The notes beneath the pieces are model-generated. The model made no database searches. It had not been told where the DNA came from and saw nothing but the letters and a program-made list of their open reading frames with translations. A DNA stretch of 64,000 nucleotides, taken from Mycolicibacterium hassiacum DSM 44199. Its GTDB lineage: Bacteria; Actinomycetota; Actinomycetes; Mycobacteriales; Mycobacteriaceae. Position 1 is the first letter of the stretch, and each line of letters opens with the position of its first letter. Where the stretch lies: contig NZ_LR026975.1 of NCBI RefSeq assembly GCF_900603025.1, forward strand, positions 5,146,001 through 5,210,000, given 5' to 3'. Of this stretch, positions 45,450 to 54,895 are shown in pieces. The translations under genes were made by a program, and so were the position numbers.

Positions 45450-46667
45450 GTGTCCGAACCTTCCAACGCTGCGGACAACCGCCGCCCCCAACACTTAGTC
45501 GCGGACGAAAACGACACTGCGCCAACGATATTCCGTGCGCAGAACCGGTTCATCGATCCGGCGCAGCAGCCGGTGGCGCCGGCCGGGCCGGTGGGGCCGC
45601 CGGCCCCCGGTTACCCGCCGCCGGGCCCGCCGCCGGGGCTCCAGCCGGCTGCGTCCCAGCCGGTAACGCCCCAGCCCGTCGCGCCGCAGCCGGCCCCGGC
45701 ACCCGAGCAGCTTCCGCCGCCGTACTTCGACCTGTCCACGGTGGCGCTGCTCGGCCAGCCGAAACGCGCGCCGACCGAAGGCTGGCGCAAATGGCTCTAC
45801 ACGGCGTCGTTGCACCTGATCAACCTCGGCGATAGCCCCCGGGTGCGGCGCCGCAACGAACTCGTCGAGCAGGTGCGGCGACCGCTGCGCGGCTGCTACC
45901 GGATCGCGGTGCTGTCCCTGAAGGGCGGGGTGGGCAAGACCACCGTCACCGCCACCCTCGGCGCGACGCTGGCCACCATCCGCGGCGACCGGGTGGTGGC
46001 CGTCGACGCCAACCCCGACCGCGGCACGCTCAGCCAGAAGGTTCCGCTGGAGACGCCGGCCACCGTCCGGCATCTGCTGCGCGACGCCGAGGGCATCCAG
46101 ACCTACAGCGATGTGCGCGCCTACACCTCACAGGGGCCCAGCCGGCTGGAGGTGCTGGCCTCCGAGACCGATCCGGCGGTGTCGGAGGCGTTCAGCGCCG
46201 AGGACTACACCCGCACCCTCGAGGTGCTGGAACGGTTCTACAACCTGGTGCTCACCGACTGCGGCACCGGTCTGATGCACTCGGCGATGTCGGCGGTGCT
46301 GGCCAAGGCCGATGCGCTGGTGGTGGTCAGCTCGGGGTCGGTCGACGGCGCCCGCAGCGCCTCGGCCACGCTGGACTGGCTCAACGCGCACGGCTACCGC
46401 GACATGGTGCGCAACTCGATCACGGTCATCAACGGGGTGCGGTCACGCAGCCGGTCCGGCCGGGGCACCAAGGTGGATCTGACGAAGGTGGTCGACCATT
46501 TCGCGCGTCGCTGCCGGGCGGTGGTGACGGTGCCGTTCGACGCGCATCTGGAGGAGGGGGCCGAGATCAGCCTCGACCGGCTGGCGCCGCAGACGCGCGA
46601 GGCGTTGCTGGAACTGGCGGCCGTGGTCGCGGCGGGATTCCCGGCGACCGCGCGCACGAACGCCTGA
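45450..46667 (+). CDS. MinD/ParA-like P-loop ATPase with proline-rich N-terminus, Rv0530-type
   Basis: The 405-aa protein has a Pro/Gln-rich N-terminal region (about residues 35-90), then a deviant Walker A LSLKGGVGKTTVTATLG (near residue 155) and an Asp-rich Walker B-like VLTDCGTGL. Similar architecture occurs in ESX-associated EspI. A role in positioning or regulating a membrane process is possible. GTG 45450 is supported by TAAGCT and an SD. It stands alone after ccsB. Confidence 0.83.
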   Translation: MSEPSNAADNRRPQHLVADENDTAPTIFRAQNRFIDPAQQPVAPAGPVGPPAPGYPPPGPPPGLQPAASQPVTPQPVAPQPAPAPEQLPPPYFDLSTVALLGQPKRAPTEGWRKWLYTASLHLINLGDSPRVRRRNELVEQVRRPLRGCYRIAVLSLKGGVGKTTVTATLGATLATIRGDRVVAVDANPDRGTLSQKVPLETPATVRHLLRDAEGIQTYSDVRAYTSQGPSRLEVLASETDPAVSEAFSAEDYTRTLEVLERFYNLVLTDCGTGLMHSAMSAVLAKADALVVVSSGSVDGARSASATLDWLNAHGYRDMVRNSITVINGVRSRSRSGRGTKVDLTKVVDHFARRCRAVVTVPFDAHLEEGAEISLDRLAPQTREALLELAAVVAAGFPATARTNA

Positions 46668-46676
46668 CGCGACCGG

Positions 46677-46835
46677 CTACGGCCGGTCGCCGCCGGAGCC
46701 GAGCCGGCGCAGGAACTCGGGATCGTCGTCGGGACCGATCACCCGGGTGCCCTGCCGGACATCGTCCGTGCGCATCAGTCGCCACGCCACATAGGCGAGT
46801 GCGGCAATGACGAGCAGAGCGAGCACGTATGTCAC
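46677..46835 (-). CDS. 52-residue single-helix membrane protein (Rv0530A-like)
   Basis: GTG 46835 to TAG 46677-46679 encodes VTYVLALLVIAALAYVAWRL followed by a charged tail ending RRLGSGGDRP. The start has a very strong Shine-Dalgarno AAGGAGG (46848-46842) at the right distance, and TATATT (46860-46855) is a clear -10. A longer open frame exists upstream but is not supported. The function is unknown. Confidence 0.75.
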   Translation of the reverse strand: MTYVLALLVIAALAYVAWRLMRTDDVRQGTRVIGPDDDPEFLRRLGSGGDRP

Positions 46836-46854
46836 GACAAACCTCCTTGCTCCG

Positions 46855-46877
46855 AATATACGCCGCCTCGGTAGGCT
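46855..46877. promoter_or_regulatory. Divergent -10 boxes at 46855-46877
   Basis: TATATT on the minus strand (46860-46855) serves the 52-aa gene. TAGGCT on the plus strand (46872-46877) has a 6-nt spacer to GTG 46884. Confidence 0.6.
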
Positions 46878-46883
46878 CGGCCC

Positions 46884-47231
46884 GTGTCGTCCGATCGTCG
46901 CCCCGGAGCCCGGCTCGTCACCGATGTCGCGGTGTACGTATTGGCGCGGTTGGCGCTGGTCGCCGCGCTGACCGTGGTGATCTACGGAACCGGCCGGCTG
47001 CTGGGTATCGCCGACTTCCCGCTGCTGGTGGCGTTGATGTTCGCCATGGTCATCGGATTGCCGTTGGGAATCTGGGTGTTCGCTCCACTGCGCAGGCGCG
47101 CGACCGAGAGCATCGCGGCGTTCGACGAGCGGCGCCGCCGCGACCGGGCGGAGCTGCAGGCCCGGCTGCGCGGCGAGACCCCGAACCGCCCGAAACACGG
47201 CGGGCAGCCGGATCGAAAAACGGACCGATGA
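46884..47231 (+). CDS. DUF4229 membrane protein, Rv0531-type
   Basis: The 115-aa protein has two transmembrane helices (about 15-37 and 42-65), and a cytoplasmic basic tail (RRRRDRAELQARLRGE). It belongs to DUF4229, of unknown role. GTG 46884 follows TAGGCT by 6 nt. Its stop overlaps the aminotransferase-like gene by 4 nt. Confidence 0.75.
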   Translation: MSSDRRPGARLVTDVAVYVLARLALVAALTVVIYGTGRLLGIADFPLLVALMFAMVIGLPLGIWVFAPLRRRATESIAAFDERRRRDRAELQARLRGETPNRPKHGGQPDRKTDR

Positions 47232-48274
47232 CCAGGTACGCGTTCGGTGCCGAGTTCTGCGGCGCCGACGGGTTTCTCAATACCCCGACGTATGGGCTGC
47301 CGCCGGGCTTCATGGTCGACGCGCTCTACGACAGCATCGCCGCCTGGCAGGCCGGAACCCTGGATGTCCGGGCGTTCGACGACCACGTCCACGCCGCCCG
47401 GGCGGCCTACGCCGCGCTGGTCGGTGTGCCGGTCGAGCGGGTCGCCCTGGGCAGCACCGTGTCGTCGGCGCTGGGGCTGGTGGCGGCCGCGGTGCCCGAC
47501 GGCGGCCGGGTCGGCACCATCGCCGGCGATTTCACCAGCACCGTCTTCCCGTTCGCCGCGCAGGCGGGCCGCGGGGTCGGCGTCACGGAGTTGTCGGCCG
47601 CCGACCTCGCCGATTCGGCGGCGGACTTCGACGTCGTCGTCGCGAGCCTGGCGCAGTCGGCGACCGGCGAGCTGCTCGACCTGGACACCCTGCGCAACCG
47701 CGTCACCGGCACCGACACCCTGACCGTGCTCGACCTCACCCAGGCGCTGGGCTGGAAGCGGGTGGAACTGGACTGGGTCGACGTCACCGTCACCACCACC
47801 TACAAATGGCTGCTCAGCCCGCGCGGGACAACGTGGATGTCGCTGAGCGACAGGGCCGCCGGCCTGATGACCCCGCACTCGGCGAACTGGTTCGCCGGCG
47901 AGGACCGGTGGCAGGCCATCTACGGGCTGCCGCTGCGGCTGGCCGAGTCGGCGCGGCGGTTCGACGTGTCGCCGGCCTGGTTCAGCGTGCTGGGTGCGGC
48001 CCTGGTCATGCCGTGGCTGGCGGGGCTGGAACGGGCCGAGGTCGAAGCCCACACCGTCGGGCTGGCCGACCGGCTACGGGTCGAATTCGACCTGCCGCCA
48101 ACGGGTTCGGCGATCGTCTCGCTGCCCACCGCCGAGGACCCGCAGGAGTTGCTGGCCGCGCTGGACCGGGCCGGGATTCGTGCCGCGGTGCGTGCCGGCG
48201 CCGTGCGGGTGGGCTTTCACCTCTACAACGACGACAACGATCTGGACCGGCTGGTCGGTGTGCTGCGGCGTTGA
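47228..48274 (+). CDS. Class V aminotransferase-fold PLP enzyme
   Basis: The 348-aa protein has the PLP-binding Lys in TTTYKWLLSPRGTTW and the Asp in VLDLTQALGW. It resembles isopenicillin-N epimerase/kynureninase-like and cysteine desulfurase-like proteins, but lacks an evident desulfurase Cys loop. The substrate is unknown. ATG 47228 overlaps the DUF4229 stop. I recall no such gene between Rv0531 and menA in M. tuberculosis, so it may be an accessory insertion. Confidence 0.8.
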   Translation: MTRYAFGAEFCGADGFLNTPTYGLPPGFMVDALYDSIAAWQAGTLDVRAFDDHVHAARAAYAALVGVPVERVALGSTVSSALGLVAAAVPDGGRVGTIAGDFTSTVFPFAAQAGRGVGVTELSAADLADSAADFDVVVASLAQSATGELLDLDTLRNRVTGTDTLTVLDLTQALGWKRVELDWVDVTVTTTYKWLLSPRGTTWMSLSDRAAGLMTPHSANWFAGEDRWQAIYGLPLRLAESARRFDVSPAWFSVLGAALVMPWLAGLERAEVEAHTVGLADRLRVEFDLPPTGSAIVSLPTAEDPQELLAALDRAGIRAAVRAGAVRVGFHLYNDDNDLDRLVGVLRR

Positions 48275-48303
48275 GCCGCGCCACAGCGTTGTCAAGCTAG
48301 GTG

Positions 48304-48323
48304 CTGTCAACTAAAGTTGACAG
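48304..48323. promoter_or_regulatory. 20-bp operator over the leaderless promoter of the HTH/Clp-N pair
   Basis: CTGTCAACT (48304-48312) and AGTTGACAG (48315-48323) are perfect 9-bp arms around AA. The -10 TAAAGT (48312-48317) lies inside, and ATG 48325 begins 1 nt after the palindrome. A dimeric HTH protein bound here would block transcription; autorepression by the HTH product is the simplest idea. Confidence 0.75.
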
Positions 48324-48324
48324 C

Positions 48325-48525
48325 ATGACCGACGACGAGGCCCTGGCCTGCACCGATCCGGCGGTCGGGCTCGCGGCGGTGCGCGCGCTGCAGCGGCTGC
48401 ACGACCGGTTGGAGGCGGTCCACGTCGCCAATGCGCGTGAGCAGGGCTGGAGCTGGCAGGACATCGCGGCCGCCCTCGGTATGAGCCGCCAGGCGGTGCA
48501 CCAGAAGTACCAGCGGAGGGATTGA
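48325..48525 (+). CDS. 66-residue HTH protein
   Basis: ATG 48325 gives MTDDEALACTDPAVGLAAV, then a coiled amphipathic stretch and a C-terminal HTH, WSWQDIAAALGMSRQAVHQKYQRR. It matches the actinobacterial small HTH proteins paired with Clp-N proteins. It probably binds the palindrome over its own promoter. The ORF could start at 48301, but that would overlap the operator, and the -10 favours 48325. The Clp-N gene follows 2 nt after the stop. Confidence 0.82.
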   Translation: MTDDEALACTDPAVGLAAVRALQRLHDRLEAVHVANAREQGWSWQDIAAALGMSRQAVHQKYQRRD

Positions 48526-48527
48526 CG

Positions 48528-49088
48528 ATGTTCGAACGGTTCACCCGGCACGCCCGCATCGCGGTGATCCTGGCCCAGGAGGCGGCCCTGGAGCTCGACG
48601 ACGACGAGATCCGCCCGTCGCACCTGCTCGTCGGCGTGCTGCAGAGCGCCGGACGCGACCTGTCCCGGGTGCTGGCCGGCTACGGGCTCACCGCCGACAC
48701 GGTCCGCGAGCGGCTGGCCGCCGGCGAGGACGACGATCCGGGTTTCGCCGACGACGCCGAGGCGTTGCGGGCGATCGGCATCGATCTGCACGCGGTCCGC
48801 GACCGGGTGGTGCGCGCCTTCGGCGCCGACGCCTGGGACGCCGCCGCGGGCCGGCCGCCGCGGCGGCGTCGGCGCAAGCACCTGCCGTTCACCAAGTCGG
48901 CGAAGAAGGCGCTGGAGCTCGCACTGCGAGAAGCTTTGGCGCACAAGGACAAGAACATCGGCTGCGAACACGTCCTGCTCGGCATCCTGCGCGGCGCCGA
49001 CGAGCCCACCCTGGAGCTGATCGCCGACCACGTCGAGCCGGCGCGGTTGCGTGCCGACATCGACGGGCTGCTCGCGGCGGCCGCCTGA
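48528..49088 (+). CDS. Double Clp-N domain protein (ClpC N-terminal-like, no ATPase)
   Basis: The 186-aa protein has two Clp-N repeats: FTRHARIAVILAQEAALELDDDEIRPSHLLVGVL in parts near residues 5-40, and FTKSAKKALELALREALAHKDKNIGCEHVLLGIL in parts near 120-155. It lacks AAA+ domains, so it may act as adaptor or substrate trap for ClpC, by binding or competing for its partners. ATG 48528 has GGAGGG at 48515. It is paired with the HTH gene. Confidence 0.83.
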   Translation: MFERFTRHARIAVILAQEAALELDDDEIRPSHLLVGVLQSAGRDLSRVLAGYGLTADTVRERLAAGEDDDPGFADDAEALRAIGIDLHAVRDRVVRAFGADAWDAAAGRPPRRRRRKHLPFTKSAKKALELALREALAHKDKNIGCEHVLLGILRGADEPTLELIADHVEPARLRADIDGLLAAAA

Positions 49089-49090
49089 GC

Positions 49091-50344
49091 TCAGCCCAGG
49101 AAGCGTTCGGCGTACGGGCGGAACCGCTCGGCGAGCTCGTCGGGATCCAGGCCGAACAGCTGTGCCGACGTCGCGACCCGGCCCAGCCGGTTGCGCTGAT
49201 GGCCGGCCAGATACTCGCCGATCGCGGCTCGGACGTCGTCGCTGAACGTCTCCCCGGCGAGTTCGTAGATCCTTGCGGCGGTGCCCATTTCGTCGGCCAT
49301 GAAGTCGTCGAAGCGGACGTCGATCGACCGCTCGGGGCCGATCACGGCGCGGTCGCGTTGCAGTGCGGCGAGCATTCGTTGCAGCCGGTCCACCCAACTG
49401 GCCGCGATCTCGTGCACCGGCACCGGGGCGCAGTGCATCCGGGCGCTGTAGGTGAGCATCGCCAGCATCGACAACACCACCGGCACCGGGTCGCGGTGCG
49501 TCACGATCACCACCACACCCGGGAACACCTTGTCCAGCACCGGAAGTTGTTCGAGATGCTGCGGTGACTTGAGCAGCCACCGGCGCCCGCCGCGCAAGAA
49601 CTGCATCGCCTTGAGCTGCACGGCCAGATGCCGGTAGTGCGGGGTCTGGTCGTGGCTCAGGAAGTAGTCGCGCCAGCGCGGCACATGCGCGAGGGTCTCG
49701 AACAGCATCGAGGAGAAGTCGTTGGCCAGCAGCTGGATCTCCTCGTGCACGTGGTCGGTGGTCATCTCGTGCATCAGTGGGAAGTGGGGCATGACGGTGT
49801 TCATGAACCCCACCGCCATGTCCATCCGGACCCGGCGCGGGTCCGGTTCGACGCCGACCTCGTCGGGCCGCGGGAACGGTTCGTTGCTCTCCCAGTACGG
49901 CATGGTGCGGAACGTCGGGCCCGCCGCGAGCATGTTGTGCAGGTGCGTGGTGCCGGTGCGGGGCAGGCCGGCGATGACCACCGGCGGCTCCAGTTCGATC
50001 TCGAGGATCTCCGGATGCCGCTTGAGCAGATCGGTCAGCAGCAGCCGGTTCTTCAGCAGCTGCAGCAGCTGGCTGTGGAAGTTCACCACGCCGGCGTCGT
50101 GCAGGGTGGGGATCTCCCGGAGTGCGGCCAGATACACCTCGAGCCGCTCGCGGTAGTCGTCGGGACCGAAGTCGTCCAGCCCGGTCTCGGCGATCGCCTT
50201 GGCGTGCAGCACCTCGGCGTCGAGCGGGCAGTCGGGCGCCATCGACGCCATCATCCGGCGCAGCGACTCGGCCTCGGCGGAGAACCGCGGTTCGGCGAGA
50301 TCGTCGAGCTCTACCACCCGGGATGTGATGTTCGTCACGGTCAC
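49091..50344 (-). CDS. Sulfotransferase family protein
   Basis: The 417-aa protein has the PAPS-binding loop VIAGLPRTGTTHLHNML near residue 135, and a second conserved region VIVTHRDPVPVVLSMLAML. Mycobacterial members sulfate lipids or glycolipids; substrate unknown. GTG 50344 is the longest start. The TAACAT box (50352-50347) favours the second GTG at 50338, 8 nt away. It is divergent from a TetR gene, with 22 nt between start codons. Confidence 0.83.
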   Translation of the reverse strand: MTVTNITSRVVELDDLAEPRFSAEAESLRRMMASMAPDCPLDAEVLHAKAIAETGLDDFGPDDYRERLEVYLAALREIPTLHDAGVVNFHSQLLQLLKNRLLLTDLLKRHPEILEIELEPPVVIAGLPRTGTTHLHNMLAAGPTFRTMPYWESNEPFPRPDEVGVEPDPRRVRMDMAVGFMNTVMPHFPLMHEMTTDHVHEEIQLLANDFSSMLFETLAHVPRWRDYFLSHDQTPHYRHLAVQLKAMQFLRGGRRWLLKSPQHLEQLPVLDKVFPGVVVIVTHRDPVPVVLSMLAMLTYSARMHCAPVPVHEIAASWVDRLQRMLAALQRDRAVIGPERSIDVRFDDFMADEMGTAARIYELAGETFSDDVRAAIGEYLAGHQRNRLGRVATSAQLFGLDPDELAERFRPYAERFLG

Positions 50345-50366
50345 TTATGTTACTGTGAGTTTCGTA
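50345..50366. promoter_or_regulatory. Overlapping divergent promoters of sulfotransferase and TetR genes
   Basis: TAACAT on the minus strand (50352-50347) and TACTGT on the plus strand (50351-50356) overlap by 2 nt. An imperfect dyad GTCACTTA...TAATGAC spans the gap. One TetR dimer bound here could control both directions. Confidence 0.55.
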
Positions 50367-50942
50367 ATGACGGTGGAAATCGGGCGACCGCGCGATCAGC
50401 GGATCGATGCCGCGGTGCTCGCGGCCACCGTCGAGTTGCTGGGCGAGACCGGTTACGCGGGCCTGTCGGTGGACGCCATCGCCAGACGGGCCGGCACCAG
50501 CAAGCCCGCCATCTATCGGCGCTGGCCGTCCAAGGCGCACCTGGTGCACGAGGCGGTGTTCCCGCTCGGCGAGGCCACCGAGCTGCCCGACACCGGATCG
50601 GTGACCGGCGACGTCCGCGAGATGGTGCGCCGCACGCTGGCCGTGCTGACCACACCGGCGGCGCGGGCGGCGCTGCCCGGCATCGTGGGCGAGGCCGCCG
50701 CCGACCCGACCCTGCACGCCGCGCTGCTGGAGCGGTTCGAGCACCTGCTGTCGCGCGGGCTCACCGACTGGCTGCACCGCGCCGCCGCCCGCGGCGAGGT
50801 GCGCCCGGGGGTGACCGCCGCCGATCTGCTCGACGCCATCGCCGGGATCGTCTTTCTGGCCCTGATCACCCACGCCGACACCCTCGACGACGCGTGGGTC
50901 GACCGCACCGCCGAACTCATCACGAGAGGAATCAGCGCATGA
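50367..50942 (+). CDS. TetR family regulator (divergent from sulfotransferase)
   Basis: The 191-aa protein begins MTVEIGRPRDQ, with an HTH around LSVDAIARRAGTSKPAIYRRW and a helical ligand domain. ATG 50367 is 10 nt after TACTGT. It should regulate the sulfotransferase and DUF1214 genes. Its stop overlaps the DUF1214 gene by 4 nt. Confidence 0.85.
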   Translation: MTVEIGRPRDQRIDAAVLAATVELLGETGYAGLSVDAIARRAGTSKPAIYRRWPSKAHLVHEAVFPLGEATELPDTGSVTGDVREMVRRTLAVLTTPAARAALPGIVGEAAADPTLHAALLERFEHLLSRGLTDWLHRAAARGEVRPGVTAADLLDAIAGIVFLALITHADTLDDAWVDRTAELITRGISA

Positions 50943-52072
50943 CCGAAACCGGTTCGGCCGCCGCCAATCCCGCCCACGAGTCCACCGCGGCCTGGCGGGA
51001 GCTGCTCGACACCCTCGGCAGCCTGGACCGCAGCTTCCTGGAGGGCGACCGTGCGGTCACCGACGACCGCCACGTCGCCGACGGCTACCGGATGCTGGCC
51101 ACCACGCTCGGCGTCGCGCTGGACACCTACCTGTTCGCCGAGCCCAGCCGGCCGGTGTGGATCGAGGTGAACTCCCCGTACCGCCGCGACCGGCGCTGGG
51201 GCGGCGACAACACCGACGCCTACTACTACATGTGCCCGGTCGACCCCGCCCGCCGCTACCGGATCAGCGGCAATCGCGGTGACAGCGTGTACTTCTCGGT
51301 GACCGCCTACAACGAGCCGTCGCCGGGGGCGTGGTCGGACCGGATCGTGGCGATCGTGCGGGACGACGATCTGGAGTTCGACGCCGACGGCAACTTCTGC
51401 TTCGAGATCGGCCCCACCGACGGCGGGGTGGTGCTGATGACCCGCGACTACCAGGCCGACCCGGACACCGGCCGGCCGGTGCGCTGGCACATCGAAGCCC
51501 TCGACGAACCCGATCCGATCCGCCACGGCGACGCCGAGACCGCCGCGAAGCTGCGCGCCGCCGCCACCTGGCTGAAGACCATGTTCGCGATCGTCCCCCT
51601 GGCGGTCGGGGTGCGGGCCGACGAGGCGCACACGCTCGGGCACGAGATCGCGCAGGCGGCAAACGAGTTCGCCGAGCCGTATCAGGTGCCCGACGCGAAC
51701 TTCGGCTGGTCGGCGCGCGACGCCTGCTACAGCTACGGCAGCTTCGTGCTCGCCGAGGACGAGGCGCTGGTGATCACCCACCGGCCGCCGGCGTGCCGGT
51801 TCTGGAACCTGGTGGTGTGGAACCAGTTCATGGCCACCCACAACCGCAACGACGCGCGGTGCTCGATCAACGGCCACACCGCGGTGCCCAACTCCGACGG
51901 TTCGGTGACGATCGTGGTGTCGCGCGGCATGACCGGGCATCCGAACGCGGTCACCACCGTCGACTATCCGCGCGGCAACCTGGCCTTCCGCTGGTTCCTC
52001 GCCGACCGGGTACCCGCCCGCCCCGAGACCCGGCTGGTCAAACTGTCCGACGCCCCGACGGCCGTCACCTGA
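50939..52072 (+). CDS. DUF1214 protein
   Basis: The 377-aa protein has the DUF1214 segments [25 protein letters not shown] and [18 protein letters not shown] in the C-terminal half. The function of this family is not established. ATG 50939 has GAGAGGA as SD. It overlaps the TetR gene at one end and the convergent menA by 8 nt at the other. Confidence 0.75.
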   Translation: MTETGSAAANPAHESTAAWRELLDTLGSLDRSFLEGDRAVTDDRHVADGYRMLATTLGVALDTYLFAEPSRPVWIEVNSPYRRDRRWGGDNTDAYYYMCPVDPARRYRISGNRGDSVYFSVTAYNEPSPGAWSDRIVAIVRDDDLEFDADGNFCFEIGPTDGGVVLMTRDYQADPDTGRPVRWHIEALDEPDPIRHGDAETAAKLRAAATWLKTMFAIVPLAVGVRADEAHTLGHEIAQAANEFAEPYQVPDANFGWSARDACYSYGSFVLAEDEALVITHRPPACRFWNLVVWNQFMATHNRNDARCSINGHTAVPNSDGSVTIVVSRGMTGHPNAVTTVDYPRGNLAFRWFLADRVPARPETRLVKLSDAPTAVT

Positions 52073-52943
52073 CGGCAAGGGCGACGGCGACCGCGAGCGC
52101 GAACACCAGCATGGTCAGCCCGGTGTCGCGCAGCACCGGGATCAGCTCGGCCCCGCCGCGGCCCGAGCGCACCGGCGCCGCCGCACGCACCGCGAACGGC
52201 AGCGCCACCAGCCCGGCCGCCGCCCACGGTGTCGCCCAGGCCAGCGGAATCACCGTCGCCAGCGCCACCGCCACCAGCGCCTGGTAGAGCTTGCGGGTGC
52301 GGGCGTCGCCGAGCCGCACCGCGAGCGTGATCTTGCCCGACTGCCGATCCGTCGGGATGTCGCGAAGGTTGTTGGCCACCAGCACCGCCGACGACAGGCA
52401 TCCCATCGCGACCGCCAGCAGCGCGCCCACCCAGTCGACGCGCAGCGCCTGGGTGTACTGGGTGCCCAGCACCGCCACCAGCCCGAAGAACACGAACACC
52501 GCGATCTCGCCCAGCCCGCGATAGCCGTACGGCTTCGACCCGCCGGTGTACAGCCACGCTCCGGCGATGCACACCGCGCCGACCGCGATCAGCCACGGCA
52601 CGCTGAACCACGCCAGCGCCAGCCCGGCCACCGCCCCGACGGCCAGGCTGACCACCGCAGCGGTGCGCACCGCGCGCGGAGAGGCCAGCTTCGCGCCGAC
52701 CAGCCGCACCGGCCCGACCCGCACGTCGTCGGTGCCGCGGATGCCGTCGGAGTAGTCGTTGGCGTAGTTCACCCCGACGATGAACGCCACGGCCACCGCC
52801 AGCGCCAGCAGCGCCCGCCACCAGCTCGCCGCGTCCAGCCACGCGGCCGCGCCGGTGCCCGCGATCACCGGTGCCACCGCGTTGGGCAACGTCCTCGGCC
52901 GGGCGCCCTGAACCCACTGCGCGAAACTCGCCACGACGGCCAT
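52065..52943 (-). CDS. menA: 1,4-dihydroxy-2-naphthoate polyprenyltransferase
   Basis: MenA prenylates dihydroxynaphthoate at the membrane to make demethylmenaquinone. The 292-aa UbiA-superfamily protein has the first Asp motif [12 protein letters not shown] (near residue 60) and the second [14 protein letters not shown] (near residue 190), and about eight transmembrane helices. ATG 52943. It partners with menE (60686) in the menaquinone pathway. Confidence 0.95.
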   Translation of the reverse strand: MAVVASFAQWVQGARPRTLPNAVAPVIAGTGAAAWLDAASWWRALLALAVAVAFIVGVNYANDYSDGIRGTDDVRVGPVRLVGAKLASPRAVRTAAVVSLAVGAVAGLALAWFSVPWLIAVGAVCIAGAWLYTGGSKPYGYRGLGEIAVFVFFGLVAVLGTQYTQALRVDWVGALLAVAMGCLSSAVLVANNLRDIPTDRQSGKITLAVRLGDARTRKLYQALVAVALATVIPLAWATPWAAAGLVALPFAVRAAAPVRSGRGGAELIPVLRDTGLTMLVFALAVAVALAVR

Positions 52944-52967
52944 CGTTGCATGACCGACAATGGTCCC

Positions 52968-53822
52968 GTGCCACCAGACCCGACCAGCGCGGACGCCCGG
53001 CAGACGACCCGGCAGCGGACCCCGGCAGAGGACAGGGAGCAGCAGATGATCGGCGTCATCGGCGGCAGCGGTTTCTACTCGTTCTTCGGCCCCGACGCCC
53101 GCAGCGTCACCGTCGACACCCCCTACGGGGCGCCGAGCGCGCCGATCACGATCGGCGAGATCGGCCCTCACCGGGTCGCGTTCCTGCCCCGCCACGGCGT
53201 CGACCACGAGTACTCCCCGCACACCGTGCCGTACCGCGCCAACATGTGGGCGCTGCGGTCGCTGGGGGTGCGGCGGGTGCTGGGGCCGTGCGCGGTCGGC
53301 AGCCTGTCCGCCGACCTCGGCCCCGGCGCGATCGTGGTGCCCGATCAGCTGGTCGACCGCACCTCCGGGCGCGCGGACACCTACTTCGACACCTCCGGCG
53401 TCCACGTGAGCTTCGCCGACCCGTACTGCCCGGAGCTGCGGGCGGCGGTGGCGGCCCAGCCCGGGGTGGTCGACGGCGGCACCATGGTGGTGATCCAGGG
53501 GCCGCGGTTCTCCACCCGCGCCGAGAGCCGCTGGTTCGCCAGCCAGGGGTTCACCCTGGTCAACATGACCGGCTACCCCGAGGCCGTGCTCGCGCGCGAA
53601 CTCGAGATGTGTTATGCGGCAATCGCTTTGGTAACCGACCTGGATGCGGGGATCGAAACCGGGGACGGGGTGCGCGCGGTGGACGTGTTCGCCGAGTTCC
53701 AGCGCAACCTGGAACCGTTCAAGAAGCTGGTGCAGACGACCATCGAAGGCCTCGCCGCCGAGCGGACCTGCACCCACTGTCTGGCCCACGACGGCGTGCG
53801 GTTGCCCTTCGAGCTGCCGTGA
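52968..53822 (+). CDS. mtnP: S-methyl-5'-thioadenosine phosphorylase
   Basis: MtnP splits methylthioadenosine into adenine and methylthioribose-1-phosphate, recycling a polyamine by-product. The core begins at [13 protein letters not shown], then [14 protein letters not shown] and [21 protein letters not shown], and CTHC near the C-terminus. GTG 52968 (6 nt after GACAAT) gives 284 aa with a disordered N-terminus of high coding GC3. ATG 53046 would start directly at the core. It is divergent from menA and overlaps the next gene by 4 nt. Confidence 0.9.
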   Translation: MPPDPTSADARQTTRQRTPAEDREQQMIGVIGGSGFYSFFGPDARSVTVDTPYGAPSAPITIGEIGPHRVAFLPRHGVDHEYSPHTVPYRANMWALRSLGVRRVLGPCAVGSLSADLGPGAIVVPDQLVDRTSGRADTYFDTSGVHVSFADPYCPELRAAVAAQPGVVDGGTMVVIQGPRFSTRAESRWFASQGFTLVNMTGYPEAVLARELEMCYAAIALVTDLDAGIETGDGVRAVDVFAEFQRNLEPFKKLVQTTIEGLAAERTCTHCLAHDGVRLPFELP

Positions 53823-54859
53823 GGGTGCTGCTGACCGGCGCGGCGGGCTTCATCGGAGCCCGGGTGGCCGAGGTGCTGCGCGCCGCCGGTCACGAGGTGA
53901 TCGCCGTCGACGCGATGCTGCCCGCCGCGCACGGCCCGGGTGCCGAGCCGCCGGCGGACTGCCTGCGCGTCGACGTGCGCGACGCCGAGGCGCTCACCGG
54001 GCTGCTGGCCGGGGTCGACGTGGTGTGCCACCAGGCCGCGGTGGTGGGCGCCGGGGTGGACCCGGGCGACGCCCCGGCCTACGCCGGCCACAACGACTAC
54101 GGCACCGCCGCGCTGCTGGCGGCGATGTTCGCCAGCGGCTGCCGGCGGCTGGTGCTGGCGTCGTCGATGGTGGTCTACGGGCCGGGCCGCTACGACTGCG
54201 CCGCGCACGGGCCGGTAGACCCGGCCCCCCGCACCCGCGCTGACCTGGACGCCGGGCGGTTCGAGCACCGCTGCCCGCACTGCGGCGCCGAGGTGACCTG
54301 GCGGCTGGTGCCCGAGGACGCACCGCTGCGCCCACGCACCCTGTACGCGGCCAGCAAGACCGCCCAGGAGCACTACGCGCTGGCCTGGGCCGAGGCCGGC
54401 GGTGCCGACGTGGTGGCGCTGCGCTACCACAACGTCTACGGTCCGCACATGCCGCGCGACACCCCGTACTCCGGGGTGGCGGCGATCTTCCGGTCACAAC
54501 TGGAATCCGGGGGAGTGCCAAGGGTTTTCGAAGATGGCAAGCAGATGCGCGATTTCGTCCACGTCGACGACGTGGCGGCCGCCAACCGGGCGGCGATCGA
54601 CGCGCTGGACGCCGGTCTGCACGGTTTCAACGCCGTCAACGTCTGCTCCGGACGGCCGATCTCGATCCTGCAGGTGGCCACCGCCCTGTGCGCGGCACGC
54701 GGCGCCCCGCCGCCGCAGGTAACCGGGCAGTACCGCAGCGGCGACGCCCGCCACCTGGTGGCCGACCCGGCGCGGGCGGCCGAGCTGCTCGGTTTCCGGG
54801 CGACCATCGACCCGCTCGACGGGTTGCGTGAGTTCGCGTTCGCGCCGCTGCGGTCCTGA
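53819..54859 (+). CDS. galE3: NAD-dependent epimerase/dehydratase (GalE3-like) with a CxxC insertion
   Basis: The 346-aa extended SDR has [18 protein letters not shown], and [13 protein letters not shown] with the catalytic Tyr/Lys. A 25-residue insertion before that motif holds [13 protein letters not shown], a CxxC knuckle not typical of GalE. It could bind zinc or be a disulfide. Sugar substrate unknown. GTG 53819 overlaps the mtnP stop. Confidence 0.85.
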   Translation: MRVLLTGAAGFIGARVAEVLRAAGHEVIAVDAMLPAAHGPGAEPPADCLRVDVRDAEALTGLLAGVDVVCHQAAVVGAGVDPGDAPAYAGHNDYGTAALLAAMFASGCRRLVLASSMVVYGPGRYDCAAHGPVDPAPRTRADLDAGRFEHRCPHCGAEVTWRLVPEDAPLRPRTLYAASKTAQEHYALAWAEAGGADVVALRYHNVYGPHMPRDTPYSGVAAIFRSQLESGGVPRVFEDGKQMRDFVHVDDVAAANRAAIDALDAGLHGFNAVNVCSGRPISILQVATALCAARGAPPPQVTGQYRSGDARHLVADPARAAELLGFRATIDPLDGLREFAFAPLRS

Positions 54860-54882
54860 TGCGCCGGGCCGGCGCTTGTCGC

Positions 54883-54888
54883 TATCGT
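54883..54888 (+). promoter_or_regulatory. -10 box TATCGT for the alpha/beta hydrolase gene (leaderless)
   Basis: TATCGT has a 7-nt spacer to GTG 54896. Confidence 0.5.
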
Positions 54889-54895
54889 CACCCGG

